A stretch of 64,000 nucleotides of DNA from Lunularia cruciata (Eukaryota > Streptophyta > Marchantiopsida > Lunulariales > Lunulariaceae). The position numbers and the translations under genes were made by a program. Numbering within the stretch: position 1 is the first letter of the stretch; each line of letters starts with the position of its first letter. The notes beneath the pieces were generated by a model. It did not search any database and was not told the origin of the DNA. It saw only the letters and a program-made list of their open reading frames with translations. The stretch lies in assembly GCA_948567375.1 (NCBI GenBank), contig OX419761.1:6946501-7010500 (forward strand), given 5' to 3'. Shown here one piece after another: positions 32,976-43,860 of the stretch.

Positions 32976-33398
32976 TGTAACAATATGGAGTTTAGCGACA
33001 AAGTTAGTCGGGCTTACGAAGTAGAGAATAAGACAAAATAGCCTAGATTATTCTAGAAGCATCTAAGAAGCTTCTTGGGAAGCTTCCCAACTAGTTAACT
33101 TGCACCCTAAGCAGGTAGATTCTAGAAGGAAGCTTCTAGAAGCTTCTAACTAGCTTAGCTTGCACGCCAAGTAGGCGGCTTCTAGAAGGAAGCTTCTTGA
33201 GAAGCTTCCTAGTTAACTTGGCTTGCACTCCAAGAAAGTGGCTCAATGAAGCTTCTTGAGAAGCTTCATGGGTCTTGTATGCTACCTATAAATACCAAAG
33301 CCAAAGCTCATGCTAGGCATTCGGAGTTTTCCCTCATTCAAATGTCCCAATGTGAGGTTCCATTCTCCTATTTCTCTCCTTGGTTTCGGTCTTTTACA
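32976..33398 (+). repeat. Element E 3' LTR (423 bp)
   Basis: Nearly identical to 21,146-21,568, including the four GAA/TTC clusters (33,066-33,087; 33,128-33,147; 33,188-33,209; 33,247-33,268) and TATAAATA at 33,287-33,294. Because it keeps the same promoter it could drive transcription into H sequence downstream. Confidence 0.93.
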
Positions 33399-34620
33399 TG
33401 GAGCTTGCAACCATGGTGGAGGGAGGTTTTCACATAGAGGTTGGGACCTCTAATGGTTGGGAGCATGACACTATTGCTCCCAAGGGCCCTGTGTAGCAGC
33501 CAGTCAGTACGTCTTCCACTCCTACTACAGTTACAGAGGATACTCGGGAGCTAGATCTTGGACCCAAGCTTATTGGAGAGGAAAGACGGAGGGTTTGGAG
33601 GTTCTTGAGGAGCCACACAATTTGTTTTTCCTTAAGTATGAAGGATTTGGGTGCTTTGAAAGGACCTTGAAAGGATTGAGCTGACTAGCAATACACCTAT
33701 TTTTTGACGTCCTTATCAATATAGTGAGATGGAGATGACGTTGATTCAAAGCCGGAGTAGTGACCTTTTTGAGGCTAGTTTGGTGGAGGTTTCACATGGA
33801 GAGTATGCGACAATGATGCCTACCAAGAAGGATATGCTTGGCAACTATACAGATAGACGGATCTGTGGAGATTACCGTCCTATCAACCGATAGACAAGGG
33901 CTGATTGGTATGCCATGCCTACATCAAAGGAGATTTTTTATGCGATTGGGCATGCACAAGTCTTCAGTACTTTTGATCTTCGAGCGGGATATCATCAGTT
34001 GCCAATCAGGGAGGAGGATAAGTCCAAGACAACATTTTGGGCTATTGATCCTCACTGCAAGGATGTGTTATATCAGTGGAGGTTCTTACCATTTGGGTTA
34101 AAGAACGCTCCTACTGAGTTCTAGAGGGTCATGGATAGGATCTTAGCTAGATTGGATTTTGCTCGGTGCTATATTGATGACATTTTGGTCTATATTACTA
34201 TTGTGGAGGAGCATGAGAGACAATTGTTGGAGGTGTTGGAGAGGTTGAGATCTCATGGACTCAAATTAAATCTTGGGAAGTGTAGGTTCTTATATGAGGA
34301 AGTTGAGTATTTGGGTCACACTATCTACCCCAGAGGACTTGGGGTTCAGCAGACCAAGGTGGAGGCTATTGCACATATTCCTTATCCTACAAATGTGAGT
34401 AAAGTGCGAGCATTCCTTGGGTTGGAGAACTTCTATTGCCGCTATGTTAGAGGATTTAGTGCCATTGCCAAGGCCTTGACAAAGCTGACCAAGCTTACAC
34501 AAGAGTGGTGTTGGGGAGATGAGCAAGAGAGAGTTTTTGTAGAGCTCAAGGAGAGGTTGACATCTGCTCCTATTTTGAGGAGACCAATCAGAGGACGACC
34601 ATTTTAGGTTCATACTGATT
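33399..34620 (+). pseudogene. Element H reverse transcriptase
   Basis: After E, plus-strand frames read the polymerase: RRICGDYRPIN (about 33,860), VFSTFDLRAGYHQLPIREED, YQWRFLPFGLKNAP, the catalytic CYIDDILVY (YIDD at 34,170-34,181), VEYLGHTIYPRGLGV and VRAFLGLENFY. A frameshift near 33,900 and a TAG at about 34,124 interrupt it. The motif variants (YIDD, DYRPIN, YPRGLG) differ from the chromovirus copies here (FLDD, DYRGLN), so H is a separate lineage. Sequence from 33,404 to about 33,700 is a broken linker, including a LDLGPKLIGEERR segment that precedes the domain. Confidence 0.9.
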
Positions 34621-34990
34621 GGAGTATGTTGGGGCTTGGAGAGGTGCTCATGCAGCATGATGATGAGGGGAAGGAGTTTGTGGTGGCCTATGCTAGTCGC
34701 TCCAACAATTCAGCGGAGGCAAAGTATAGTTCATATGAGGGAGAGTGCTTGGCAGCAGTTTGGGCAGTAGCACATTTCCGGCGTTACCTATCTGGTAACC
34801 CCTTCACTCTCATCACTAATCATCAGCCGCTGAAGTGGTTGATTGAGTACGACAAGCTTTCAGGGAAGCTTGCATGATGGGCTCTGATTTTACAAGAGTA
34901 TGATTTCACGATTGTTCACACACCTGGAGTGGCGAACTGTGATGTAGATGGGTTGAGTAGAAACCCATGTCCCAGCCAGCAGGATCAGAC
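34590..34990 (+). pseudogene. Element H RNase H
   Basis: Reads VHTDWSMLGLGEVL (first Asp, after a TAG), YSSYEGECLAAVWAVAHFRRYL (Glu), FTLITNHQPLKWL, then ALILQEYDFTIVHTPGV and DVDGLSRNP. The third catalytic residue, normally Asp in TDHQPL, is Asn here. TGA at 34,875 interrupts the frame. Confidence 0.9.
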
Positions 34991-36137
34991 CGGAGCATGT
35001 TGGCATGGTGAGACAGATGAGGAGATGGTGCCTGGTTGGCATGCATCGGTCTTTTTGTGTATATTTTCAGAGGTTTTGGTGGTATCTCTCTCCGTGCATA
35101 CAAGAGGAGTTATTGAGGTCACAGATCCAAAGAGTGAAGAAATTGGTACAGTTCAGCGAGACATTCATGATGATGTCTTAGTGATGGACTATCTTTGCAT
35201 TGGTGTTGTGGGTGGCACAATTGGGGCCAAGGAGAGAGACTGCGTTCTTCAACAAGCCTAACAGTTCAGATTGGAGGGTAGACACCTTTTGTGTGTATGG
35301 GAGGATGGTAGAGTGCGAGAAGTACCACTTCCACCTCAAAGACCACAGTTGGTCCGTCATGCTCATGAGGAGCTAGGACATTTTGGAGTCAAGCATACAT
35401 ATAGCTTACTCTAGAGTCATTATTGGTGGCGTGGTATGCAGACCAAGGTACAATAGTTTGTTGCCAAATGTGTGGTTTGTGACCGAGTTAGAGCATCATT
35501 CAATGTTCCTATGCCATAGTTACACCCATTACCTATCATGAGATTGGGTTACCGTTGGAGTTTGGACTTTGTCAGACCTTTACCGCTGACTGTGAGATAT
35601 CATTGGTATGTTTTGGTGATGGTGGAGCACTTCTCCAAGTGGATTGAGTTGGTTGCACTTCTTGACAAGTCTAGTGAAGAGATGGCTTACTTGTTCTTGG
35701 ATCGAGTTCTTAGTCATTTTGGTGCACCAGCTGATATTTTGATTGATCAGGGTATAGAGTTCTTGGGGGAGTTTCAGGTCTTGTGTGACAAGGCTTTGAT
35801 TCATCATCGTACTATATCTCAAGATCACCCTGAGGCAGATGGCTTAGCAAAGAGAGTGGTTCAGACAGTGAAGAGAGGATTGCAAAAGTATGGTTTGCAG
35901 AGAGGCCATTTGGGAGATTGGGATCTCTAGTTACCTTGGTTGGCCATGGGCTATCGGTTCAGCCGGCAAGCCTCCTTAGCATCCTTCTCTTTGTACTTCC
36001 TACTCTATGGATGAGATCCACATTACGTGCAGCCATTTGTTGAGATGCTATTGTAGTTTTGGAATTGGATGACCTCGATATATAGATGAGCGCATGTTCT
36101 CAATGGGCAGAGATCTTTCGGAGAGTGATGCCAATGG
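34991..36137 (+). pseudogene. Element H integrase
   Basis: A linker (34,991-35,260) is followed by the HHCC zinc region (VRHAHEELGHFGVKHTY, CVVCDRVRA; about 35,350-35,490) and the catalytic core in frame 35,538-35,930: WSLDFVRPL, DILIDQGIEFLGEF, and DHPEADGLAKRVVQTVKR, where the catalytic Glu of the usual ADGLAER is Lys. Stops at about 35,412, 35,454, 35,518 and 35,928 break it. The C-terminal part is cut by element D, and the PHD finger follows D. Confidence 0.88.
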
Positions 36138-36878
36138 TGTAATACCAAGAGCTAGCCATATGATCTAGATGTGAAATTCAGTTTGGGAACATCTAGAATG
36201 ATGTTATACACAATGGTCAAAATAGATAAGAAAGAAGTATCACCAAAAGAGTACTTCTCCTAATAGTGCAGAAACCAAAATAGACTTGAGAACCTTAGAA
36301 CCAATAGCTGGACATATGATTTAAAGGTGAGAATTGGTTTGGTAATATCTGGAAGGATATTACACATGATGGACTAAACACATCAAAAAGAGGTATCACC
36401 AAAAGGGGACTTCTACTAATAGAGTAGGAACCAAAATATGCCTGAAATCTTTGAAGGCAATTTTGAAGGCCTAAGCATATGAATTAGGCCTCAAAAATGT
36501 GCAAATGCCACCCCCCCAACAGAGGGAAGCTTAGCCTTCCCTTCCCTTGCTTTGTCTTGTCAAGAGCTTTCCAATGGTACCTTACTCACGTGATTTTGAG
36601 ATTCTTACAGGAAGATTCCCTAAAAGATTCCCTTTGGTCAAAGTTTGTTTGACCAACCAGATAGGACCTAGACCAGACATGTCACCCATCCAAGTAAGTA
36701 ATCCAAGGGTGGAGCTTGCTGACATGTCACCTATGTGTGTCCCTAATCCTATGGTGGAGCTTCCTTGGAAGAGATCCTCTTTGTCTATATAATAAAGAGA
36801 AGGTGCTCCTTTGGGGGCATCAAATGTTTGAGTGTGTAATCTTTGTTTTCTCTCTTCTCTTGTCCTCGGAGTATTACA
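36138..36878 (+). repeat. Element D 5' LTR (741 bp)
   Basis: TGTAATACC at 36,138 to GTATTACA at 36,878, with the U3 duplication and TATATAATAAA at about 36,786-36,796. The primer binding site next to it reads TGGTACCAGAGC, one base off. Confidence 0.94.
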
Positions 36879-37018
36879 ATGGTACCAGAGCAAGTGTTTT
36901 TGTCCAAGAGAGTGGATCACCCCTCTTGGAATAGCACAAACTACTGAAACTGAGTAATTTGAGGTGGAGAACATAGAGTAATTACTAGACTTAGGAAGGA
37001 CTTTAGAGAGCGGATGGG

Positions 37019-37448
37019 ATGGATGCGCCAGGAGGACAATTTCCCGCACCTAGCTTTCCATTCTCAAACCCATTCCACATCAAGGTTATGTACATCCAGC
37101 ATGAGCAGATGAGGGTATCGCTAGTTTATCACTTTGGTGCAGAATTCATGGATAGAGTGATGAACTCACCAAACCTGGTGATTCTACTTGTGGTGATATA
37201 TGACAGAGAATGGGATTTGACAATCTACATTCTATTATGATAATATGGATATGAATGTCCCAAATCCTCTCCCTTTCAACACTCAAGTAGAAATCTGTTA
37301 TGTAGTGAGACCAAAAGTGATGTTTAGAGATTTTGTGGTTAGGAATTTTGGTGAGGAGTATTATCAACGAGTGATGGCTTCTGAGGTCCCAATGGTAGTT
37401 CCAATAGTTCGTGCGCCTTTCAAAGTGATTATTTTGACTTTGTATTGA
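37019..37448 (+). other. Element D leader: upstream ORFs a and b
   Basis: ORF a (37,019-37,240, MDAPGGQFPAPSFPF start, TIYILL end) and ORF b (37,245-37,448, MDMNVPNPLPF start) are both intact here, as in C. Differences from C are mostly single-base changes. Confidence 0.5.
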
Positions 37449-37479
37449 AGTAGAAATTAGCAATTGAGTGTTGCAGGCA

Positions 37480-38160
37480 CCATGGATCTGCAATTGCAAG
37501 AGCTGGTGCAAGGAATGCAAGGGATGTTGAATGAATTTTGAGAGATTAAGATGACCATGGAGACATTACAAAGTCAAGTGCAGATCCTCATGAATGATCA
37601 AGCCATGCAAGAAGAAGAGCCATCTCAAAACCCAGTACCTACGACTAAAGTACTTGGAGAGGCACCTGTGCCTACGAACCCTATCAACGATGAAGCCACA
37701 TTGCTACTCCGGATGAAGAAGACTTGCAACATCAAGCCTTACAAGGGGCAGCGTTCGATGGGAGTAGTGGAAAATTGGATCTCGATAATGAATGGATATT
37801 TCCGATTGTTCTCAACAGAGATCACAGAGCATGTTGCATGCGTGTTTGCATGTGGGTACTTGACCGATAAAGCCCTCACATGGTATGATGCTTGGGAATG
37901 ATCCATGTTGGCAAAGAGAAGGGAGGTCACATGGACAGCAATGCAAGAAGGACTGCTTAAGAATTTCCAATCGGTGGATTCTGTGTAGATGGCTCAAACA
38001 AAACTATGGGGATTGAGACAGAAGAATAATGTACAAGAGTATGTGGAGGCATTTTTGGATCTACAGGTTGCAATTACCGACATGAGTCTAGAAGAGGCTC
38101 TCAAAAATTTCAAATGAGGGTTGAAAGAGCGGATTCGCCAAGATCGCCAAGATCGCTAGT
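37480..38160 (+). pseudogene. gag: Element D Gag with large deletion removing the zinc knuckle
   Basis: The N-terminal part (37,551-37,901) ends at YDAWE plus the shared TGA. Sequence then continues to GLKERIRQ (about 38,130) and jumps straight to the last codons (DRQ), so roughly 0.4 kb encoding the second half of Gag and the knuckle is missing. The junction has the repeated string CGCCAAGAT, suggesting a microhomology-mediated loss. Confidence 0.85.
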
Positions 38161-40029
38161 AAATGTACCTCACGGCCTTACAAGCTCAATAAGGAAGTAG
38201 AGAAGCAAGGGAAGGAAGAAGAATAAGGCGCAAAGATCCCAAAAGGTAACCTCACAATTGATTGTTGTGAATGGAATCCTAGAAGGTAATCAAGTGAGAG
38301 TATTAATAGATCCGAGAGCAACAGAGAATTTCTTGTCTTGCTTTCTTGCAATAAGATTAGGAATGGATCTAGAGAGAGATGGATGTGAAGAAGTAGAGTT
38401 ACCTAATGGGCAAACAGAGAGGATTGAATCATTAGCTAGACGGGTAACACTCTTTGTAGGAGAATATCAGGAAGCAATTGAGTGGCAAGTGATACAGTTA
38501 GCTCTTTATGATGCAATTTTAGGCATGCCATGGATGGAGTAGTACAACCCTATGGTGAATTGGAGGAAGAAAGTAGTGAGAACCCACCAATGGTCAATCA
38601 TTGGGGTTAAAGAAAAATCACACACGCAGAAACTGCCTCTATATGTCATAGGGACGGCAATTGTCTGTAAGACCAATAGATGTTTGATGGGTCTAATAAG
38701 AGAAGTCCAGAGTGCACAACTCGATGGACAAATTTCTGAGAAATTGAAGGATGTGGTGGATGAGTTTCAAGATGTCTTTCCCGATGATCTACCCTCAGGA
38801 TTACCACCAAAAAGGCGAGTAGATCACAAAATTGAGACACTCTCGAGGAAGACACCTCCTTGTAAGGCCCCATATTGCCTATCACCTCATGAGTTGGAGG
38901 AGTGTAAGACTCAAATTCAGGAGATGTTGCAAAAAGGGTTCATCTAACCGAGCGTATCACCATATGGGGCCTCTGTCTTGTTTGTGAAGAAGAAAGATGG
39001 TACAATGCACATGTGCATTGACTATCGGGGTCTCAATCAGCAAACAGTGAAAAACAAATACCCCTTACCTTGCATGGATGACCTGTTTGATCAACTCCAT
39101 GGAGCAAGATACTTCACAAAACTGAACTTGCAGAGCGGTTACAATCAAATATGAATTGCAGAGGAGGATGTGTACAAAACTGCATTTCAAACCAGGTATG
39201 GCCACTTTGAGTATCTTGTGATGCCTTTTGGCCTCAATAATGCACCTGCCACTTTCATGAGTCTAATGAATGACATATTTCATCCATACTTGGATAAGTC
39301 TGTTATCGTCTTCTTGGATGATATCTTACTATATAGTAGCACAATGACAGAACACAAACATTATCTACGAGAGGTTCTCCAAATTCTAAGATAGAATCAA
39401 TTGTACACCAAAATCTCAAAGTGTGAGTTTGGCAAGTTTGAAGTAGACTACTTGGGGCATAGAGTAAGTGCAAAGTGCATTCAAGTATTGATAGATAAAA
39501 TAGAGGTCATTCAAAAATAGAGTGCCCCAGAAGATCAAACTCAACTTAAGAGCTTCTTGGGGCTGACGTGATTCTATCATAGATTTGTCAAGGACTTCTC
39601 CAAGGTTGCACAGCCTTTAACAGCACTACTTGGCAAGGGGAAGAAGTGGACATGGGGAACTACACAAGAGTTGGCCTTTCAAAAATTGAAAGCCGCCTTG
39701 CTACATGCACCAATCTTGAAGTGGTATGACCCAAAACGTCCAATCAAGTTGGCTATAGATGCATCAAGCGTAGCAATAGGAGTAGTCCTACAACAAGAGT
39801 AGCATGACGGATGGCATCCAATTGCATATTTCTCTTGAAAGTTGTTACCGGTAGAGCGCAACTACCACACCACAAAACGAGAAGAGTTGGCTATCATTCT
39901 AGCAACCAAGCATTGGAAGCACTATTTGGGCGAGAAGGCATTTGTAATAGACCTCTAGTCTACCTTGAGACGTAGAAGGATCTATCTCGTTGCCAAATTC
40001 AGTGGGCAGAGTGGCAAAAACGCTTCAAC
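38161..40029 (+). pseudogene. pol: Element D protease, reverse transcriptase and RNase H (broken)
   Basis: Protease 38,258-38,542 ([19 protein letters not shown]), linker and RT start 38,552-38,947, RT core 39,170-39,394 ([23 protein letters not shown]), RNase H in pieces to about 40,020. Six or more stops. About 15 bp are lost in RNase H near 39,953, where C encodes ETYHKP. Confidence 0.88.
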
Positions 40030-41591
40030 ATGACAATCACCTACGTGGAAGGTAAGAAGCAACTTGCATATGCATTCACCCGCATGCCAATGGCAAACAA
40101 CTTGGTGGTAGAGGTTAAGATTAACCCTAAATTCTGGCAACAGATTCTGGCTGCTACAAAAATTGATCCACAAATTGTAGAAGCGCAATCATCCAAAGGT
40201 GTCACATGCACTTAAGGACTCACCTTTTGGGATAGCAGATTATGGATCCCAAATGTCCCATAATTATGCACCACCATTCTAGCGGAATGTCATGATTTGG
40301 TCATTGCAGCTCATATCAAAGTGGACAACACCTTGGATGCAGTCAAGCGCCATTACTATTGGCCCAAGATGAGCAACGACGTGATGGACTACGTGCGTAG
40401 CTGCCTACTTTGTCAATAGAATAAAGCTTCTAATCAAGCTCTTGCAGGGCTCTTTCAACCTCTCCCCACTCCTACCCAACGTTGGGAACAAGTGAGTATG
40501 GATCTCGTCTGTGAATTACCCAAGATAACCTCAGGGTTTGATTCCATCGTAGTCTTTGTGGACTTGCTCAATAAAATGATTCATTCATGTACACCCTACC
40601 ACCAAGGAGTTGATCGCTCCACAACTAGCTCAATTATATTTAGATGCAATCTTTGCTCACCATGGCTTGTCTAGAGTACTCATCACCGATAGAGGCATCC
40701 AATTCACCAGTTTGTTTTGGCAAACACTCTTTGGTTTCTTCAAAACCAAGTTGGCAATGTCCACAACTTACCACCCACAAACAGATGGCCAAACAGAGCG
40801 GGCTAATCACACGATTGAAGACATGTTACGTGGCTTCACCTTAGAAGAGCAAGAGAGGTGGGACACTCTACTCCTGTTGGTGGAATTTGCTTGCAACAAT
40901 TCAGTGAATGCATCGACCCAGGTCACTCTGTTCTTCCTCATGTATGGTGAGCATCCCTTTACACCTTCTAGCTTGATAAAGATCAGTCCAATGGCTACCA
41001 AGGTTGATGTCATCAACACATTTGTTTCTAAAATCCAACAAGATGTGGAGAGCGCCAAGCACAAATTACAAATTGTGCAAAATTGACAGAAGCAGTATGC
41101 TAATGCACACCGTAGGCACATGGAGTTCAATGTTGGAGGATCAAGTGTAGCTATCAACAACCAACCTCACATTAGTTGGACCTCATAGCTCAGACCTCAT
41201 TTTATTGGGCCTTTCTCGATTCTTCATCGCATCAGCGCTGTGGCCTATCACCTTGAGCTACCACCACACATGAAGATCTATCCAGTGTTCCATGTCTCCC
41301 TACTATGCAAATATGCTCCCCAATCAGGCCAAGGTCATTTCACACAAGACATTCAACCTTGTCTGACACTCATTGATGGCATAGAGGAATATGAAGTGGA
41401 GCGGATTCTCCAAAAACGCATGCGTGGTACTCGCCATCCACGGGTGGACTATCTAGTTCAATGGAAAGGTTACCCCCTCTATGAAGCAACCTGGGAGCCC
41501 GCTGCCAATTTGGCACATGCACCGGTGTTGGTGCAAGCATTTGAGCAACAATTGCACAATAAGGACGTTGCGTCTTCAAAGGAGGGAGGTA
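40030..41591 (+). pseudogene. pol: Element D integrase with chromodomain (broken)
   Basis: Fragments: 40,030-40,215; zinc region about 40,290-40,440 (KRHYYWPK, CLLCQ then stop); core 40,610-41,086 (VLITDRGIQFTS, HPQTDGQTERANHTIED); GPF and chromodomain 41,240-41,590 (HPVFHVSL as YPVFHVSL, EYEVERILQKR, YLVQWKGYPLYEATWEP). Several stops and shifts separate them. Confidence 0.9.
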
Positions 41592-41963
41592 TGTAATACC
41601 AAGAGCTAGCCATATGATCTAGATGTGAAATTTGGTTTGGGAACATCTAGAATGATGTTATACATAATGGTCAAAATAGATAAGATAGAAGTATCACCAA
41701 AAGAGTACTTCTACTAATAGGGTAGAAACCGAAATAGACTTGAGAACCTTAGAACCTTAGAACCAATAGCTAGACATATGATTTAAAGGTGAGAATTGGT
41801 TTGGTAACATCTGGAAGGATGTTACACATGATGGACTAAACACATCAGAAAGAGGTATCACCAAAAGGGGACTTCTACTAATAGAGTCAGAATTGAAATA
41901 TGCCTGAAATCTTTGAAGGCAATTTCGGAGGCCTAAACGGATGAATTAGGCCTCAAAGATGTG
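41592..41963 (+). repeat. Element D truncated 3' LTR (first ~372 bp)
   Basis: Begins TGTAATACC and follows the family through the second U3 unit to GGCCTCAAAGATGTG, then stops. A small internal direct duplication (GAACCTTA repeated) is at about 41,745-41,757. The promoter and R/U5 part is missing. Confidence 0.9.
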
Positions 41964-42290
41964 TCGATAGGCCGCACTATCTTGAGAGTGCGTGAGGTTT
42001 TGCTATCTGGAGTCCGTGTAATAGAAGGACATGATGGTGTTGTTTGGAAGGATCATGTGTGCAATTGTACGCCATGCCACCTCCCAAAAATTGATGGTAC
42101 TATGGACCCAAGCTTAGCATTTGTATGTGCAGGCTTGAGGTGTATGTTATGTGGCTCTTCTGGTGGAGCTGCTACTATGTTAGTGTGTGATAGTTGTTCA
42201 AGAGTATGGCACATGGCATGTATGACTCCCCCCCTCACGATAGTTCCTTAGAGACAATGGTTATGTCCTAGATGTACTTGACCTATAGCT
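41964..42290 (+). pseudogene. Element H C-terminal region with PHD finger
   Basis: Plus-strand frame from 41,964 reads GRTILRVREVLLSGVRVIEGHDG, a small basic/hydrophobic domain, then CNCTPCHLP and a PHD finger at 42,141-42,275: CMLC, MLVCDSC, VWHMAC, WLCPRC, giving C-x2-C...C-x2-C-x4-H-x2-C...C-x2-C (Cys4-His-Cys3). PHD fingers mostly bind histone H3 tails. One TAG (42,249) interrupts it between the sixth and seventh ligands. It lies downstream of the H integrase on the same strand, with element D between, which suggests a targeting module at the end of Pol, analogous to the chromodomain of the other elements. An unrelated host gene fragment is the less likely alternative. Confidence 0.75.
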
Positions 42291-42545
42291 AGTTCATTCT
42301 TTATATGGTATAGATTGCAGACAGGCGACTAACGATGGGGCTCCATAGCACCTAGCCTCCTGATCTTTGCCCATTATTGGGTATACCATATACTTAGAGT
42401 AGATGGCTATTTGGAGTTAGAGGTACGTAACTGCCAACTAGGGGGGCGATTGTGGCACTTTAGAGTCTATGTATGACTCATGTGTGAGTTGTGCTTCTAT
42501 AGTGTATGATGTTGACAGCGATGTATGTTGTGTAGCAACTTAAAA
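42291..42545 (+). mobile_element. Element H 3' end: untranslated region, polypurine-like run, possible LTR start
   Basis: Stops accumulate after the PHD finger. A run CTAGGGGGGCGA at about 42,437-42,448 resembles a polypurine tract, after which TGTGGCAC could be the start of a 3' LTR. Only about 100 bp follow before AT-rich DNA takes over at 42,540, so the LTR would be mostly lost. The right boundary is approximate. Confidence 0.35.
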
Positions 42546-42695
42546 TAGAAACTTGTCATCCAAGGTTAATACTAGCTAACAAAAAATATAACTTTAATGA
42601 AGCCCCTAAATTAAATTATGTATGAGATAAAATTTAAAACTTTAGCTACATAATAAGAAGAAAGCAAAAAGAAAGAAGATATCATTATTAGAAAT

Positions 42696-42769
42696 AATCA
42701 ATTGTAAGTTAAGAACAAGAAAATTTATAATGCATTATAAATTTTCTTGTTCTTAACTTACAATTGATT
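42696..42769. repeat. Perfect 74-bp palindrome (imperfectly extending to ~110 bp)
   Basis: Arms 42,696-42,730 and 42,735-42,769 are exact reverse complements (35 bp each, AATCAATTGTAAGTTAAGAA at the left start) around a self-complementary TGCA. Pairing continues imperfectly to about 42,678 and 42,787. Transcribed it would fold into one long hairpin with almost no loop; as DNA it could form a cruciform. It may be a foldback transposon or a small-RNA-type precursor. Confidence 0.9.
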
Positions 42770-42787
42770 TATTTATAATAATAACAT

Positions 42788-43860
42788 AAAAAATAGTCTG
42801 ATATTATCATACATATAATATTTAATACATATATGATTTTTTTGTATCTATATATTTTTTATAATATAGATACGAGACTCCATTTCAATTTTACATAGAA
42901 TTGGTATTCATGGCAACTGACCCCTCATGTCGACATCTTCTTTTGGTATGGCTGGCCAGCAACTGCCCTAAGATACAATTCAGCTCTTCAGTTCGTTAAC
43001 TAGGTACAATTTTTAACAATTATAACTTAGTTCATATTTGATGACTGAAGATGAATGTCAATTTTTCTTTTTATACTACAAAAATTGAGCCCCTTATGAC
43101 CGTTATGTGGTGCTGCTTCTATGACTGTTGCTTATCATTGCAATGGCAACGAAAAGTGGATGGAAGGGAGACATAAGTTAAAATGAAGATAAAATTTCAA
43201 TAACCAAATTCCAATCGCAGATGAGTAACTAGATTAATCTCCAGAAATTTGCAAGGTGTTACTTGCTATTATTTGCCACCGATTTTCATCAAAGACAATA
43301 TTCCCCCTACCTCTACTGGAGAATTCCAAGTCTCATTCCTCGAGTAAAATTTATTATGATGGATGTCCATCATAAATAAAGTCTCTTGAATTGGAGCTCA
43401 AACCCGAAATGTCTTGATTATCTTCCAACAAACCTCTAGAAAGACTAGGTCCTTCCGCTTTGCAAAAAAAATATTTAAAAAATCTATCATCTAATCTTGA
43501 TATTACCATACACATTGTGGAGAGCCTTAAATGCGTTCTTTTCGGTTGAGATATCCGAGGTTTTATTTATTACTCTGAGGAAACCACATGTAGAATAGCA
43601 CCGTCAAGTTAAAACATAGTTAAAAAATAATTAAACTCTTCTTCCTTGATACATCAGGTCGACTCCAAGGTACTAAGAAGCTCCATATCACAAACCCACG
43701 TTTAATTAATTAATCACTTTAAGTATTAACTAATTACGCACGTTAACTAGTTAATTAAACTTAATTATTGTTGTGATTTAAATTAAGTGTAAGTTAGTTT
43801 TACTCGCTTTAAGATAAGTTCAAGTTAATTTAATTTGAAAAAGTGGACCGAGTAGGAAAA
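42788..43860. other. AT-rich intergenic DNA; nothing recognised
   Basis: No domain or plausible exon seen on either strand. Repeated TTAATTA-type strings occur at about 43,700-43,830. Confidence 0.5.

Larger units (their letters stand above)
21146..33398 (+). mobile_element. Element E: second-family chromovirus, carries element C
   Basis: Identical-length LTRs (423 bp, 21,146-21,568 and 32,976-33,398) bound gag, protease, reverse transcriptase, RNase H, integrase and chromodomain on the plus strand. The flanks TGGAA (21,141-21,145) and TGGAG (33,399-33,403) are a 5-bp duplication with one change. Without element C (25,387-31,993) it is about 5.6 kb. The LTRs differ at only a handful of bases by eye, so it is much younger than H. 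Confidence 0.93.
36138..41963 (+). mobile_element. Element D: chromovirus with truncated 3' LTR inserted in H
   Basis: 5' LTR 36,138-36,878, leader, gag, pol and half of a 3' LTR (41,592-41,963) on the plus strand. The left flank is AATGG (36,133-36,137); no matching right duplication exists because the 3' LTR ends abruptly at CAAAGATGTG, directly joined to H sequence. A later deletion therefore removed the distal half of the LTR plus an unknown amount of H. Gag also has a large internal deletion. Many stops: inactive and apparently older than C. Confidence 0.92.

Noticed and set aside
36582-37049. Minus-strand 155-codon ORF in the D 5' LTR
   Set aside because: Lies in LTR and leader sequence; no domain, and the LTR function explains the conservation.
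3986-42545. Confident LTR pair for element H
   Set aside because: The candidate ends (TGTCACGCC and TGTGGCAC) do not align well enough, and no target duplication was found.
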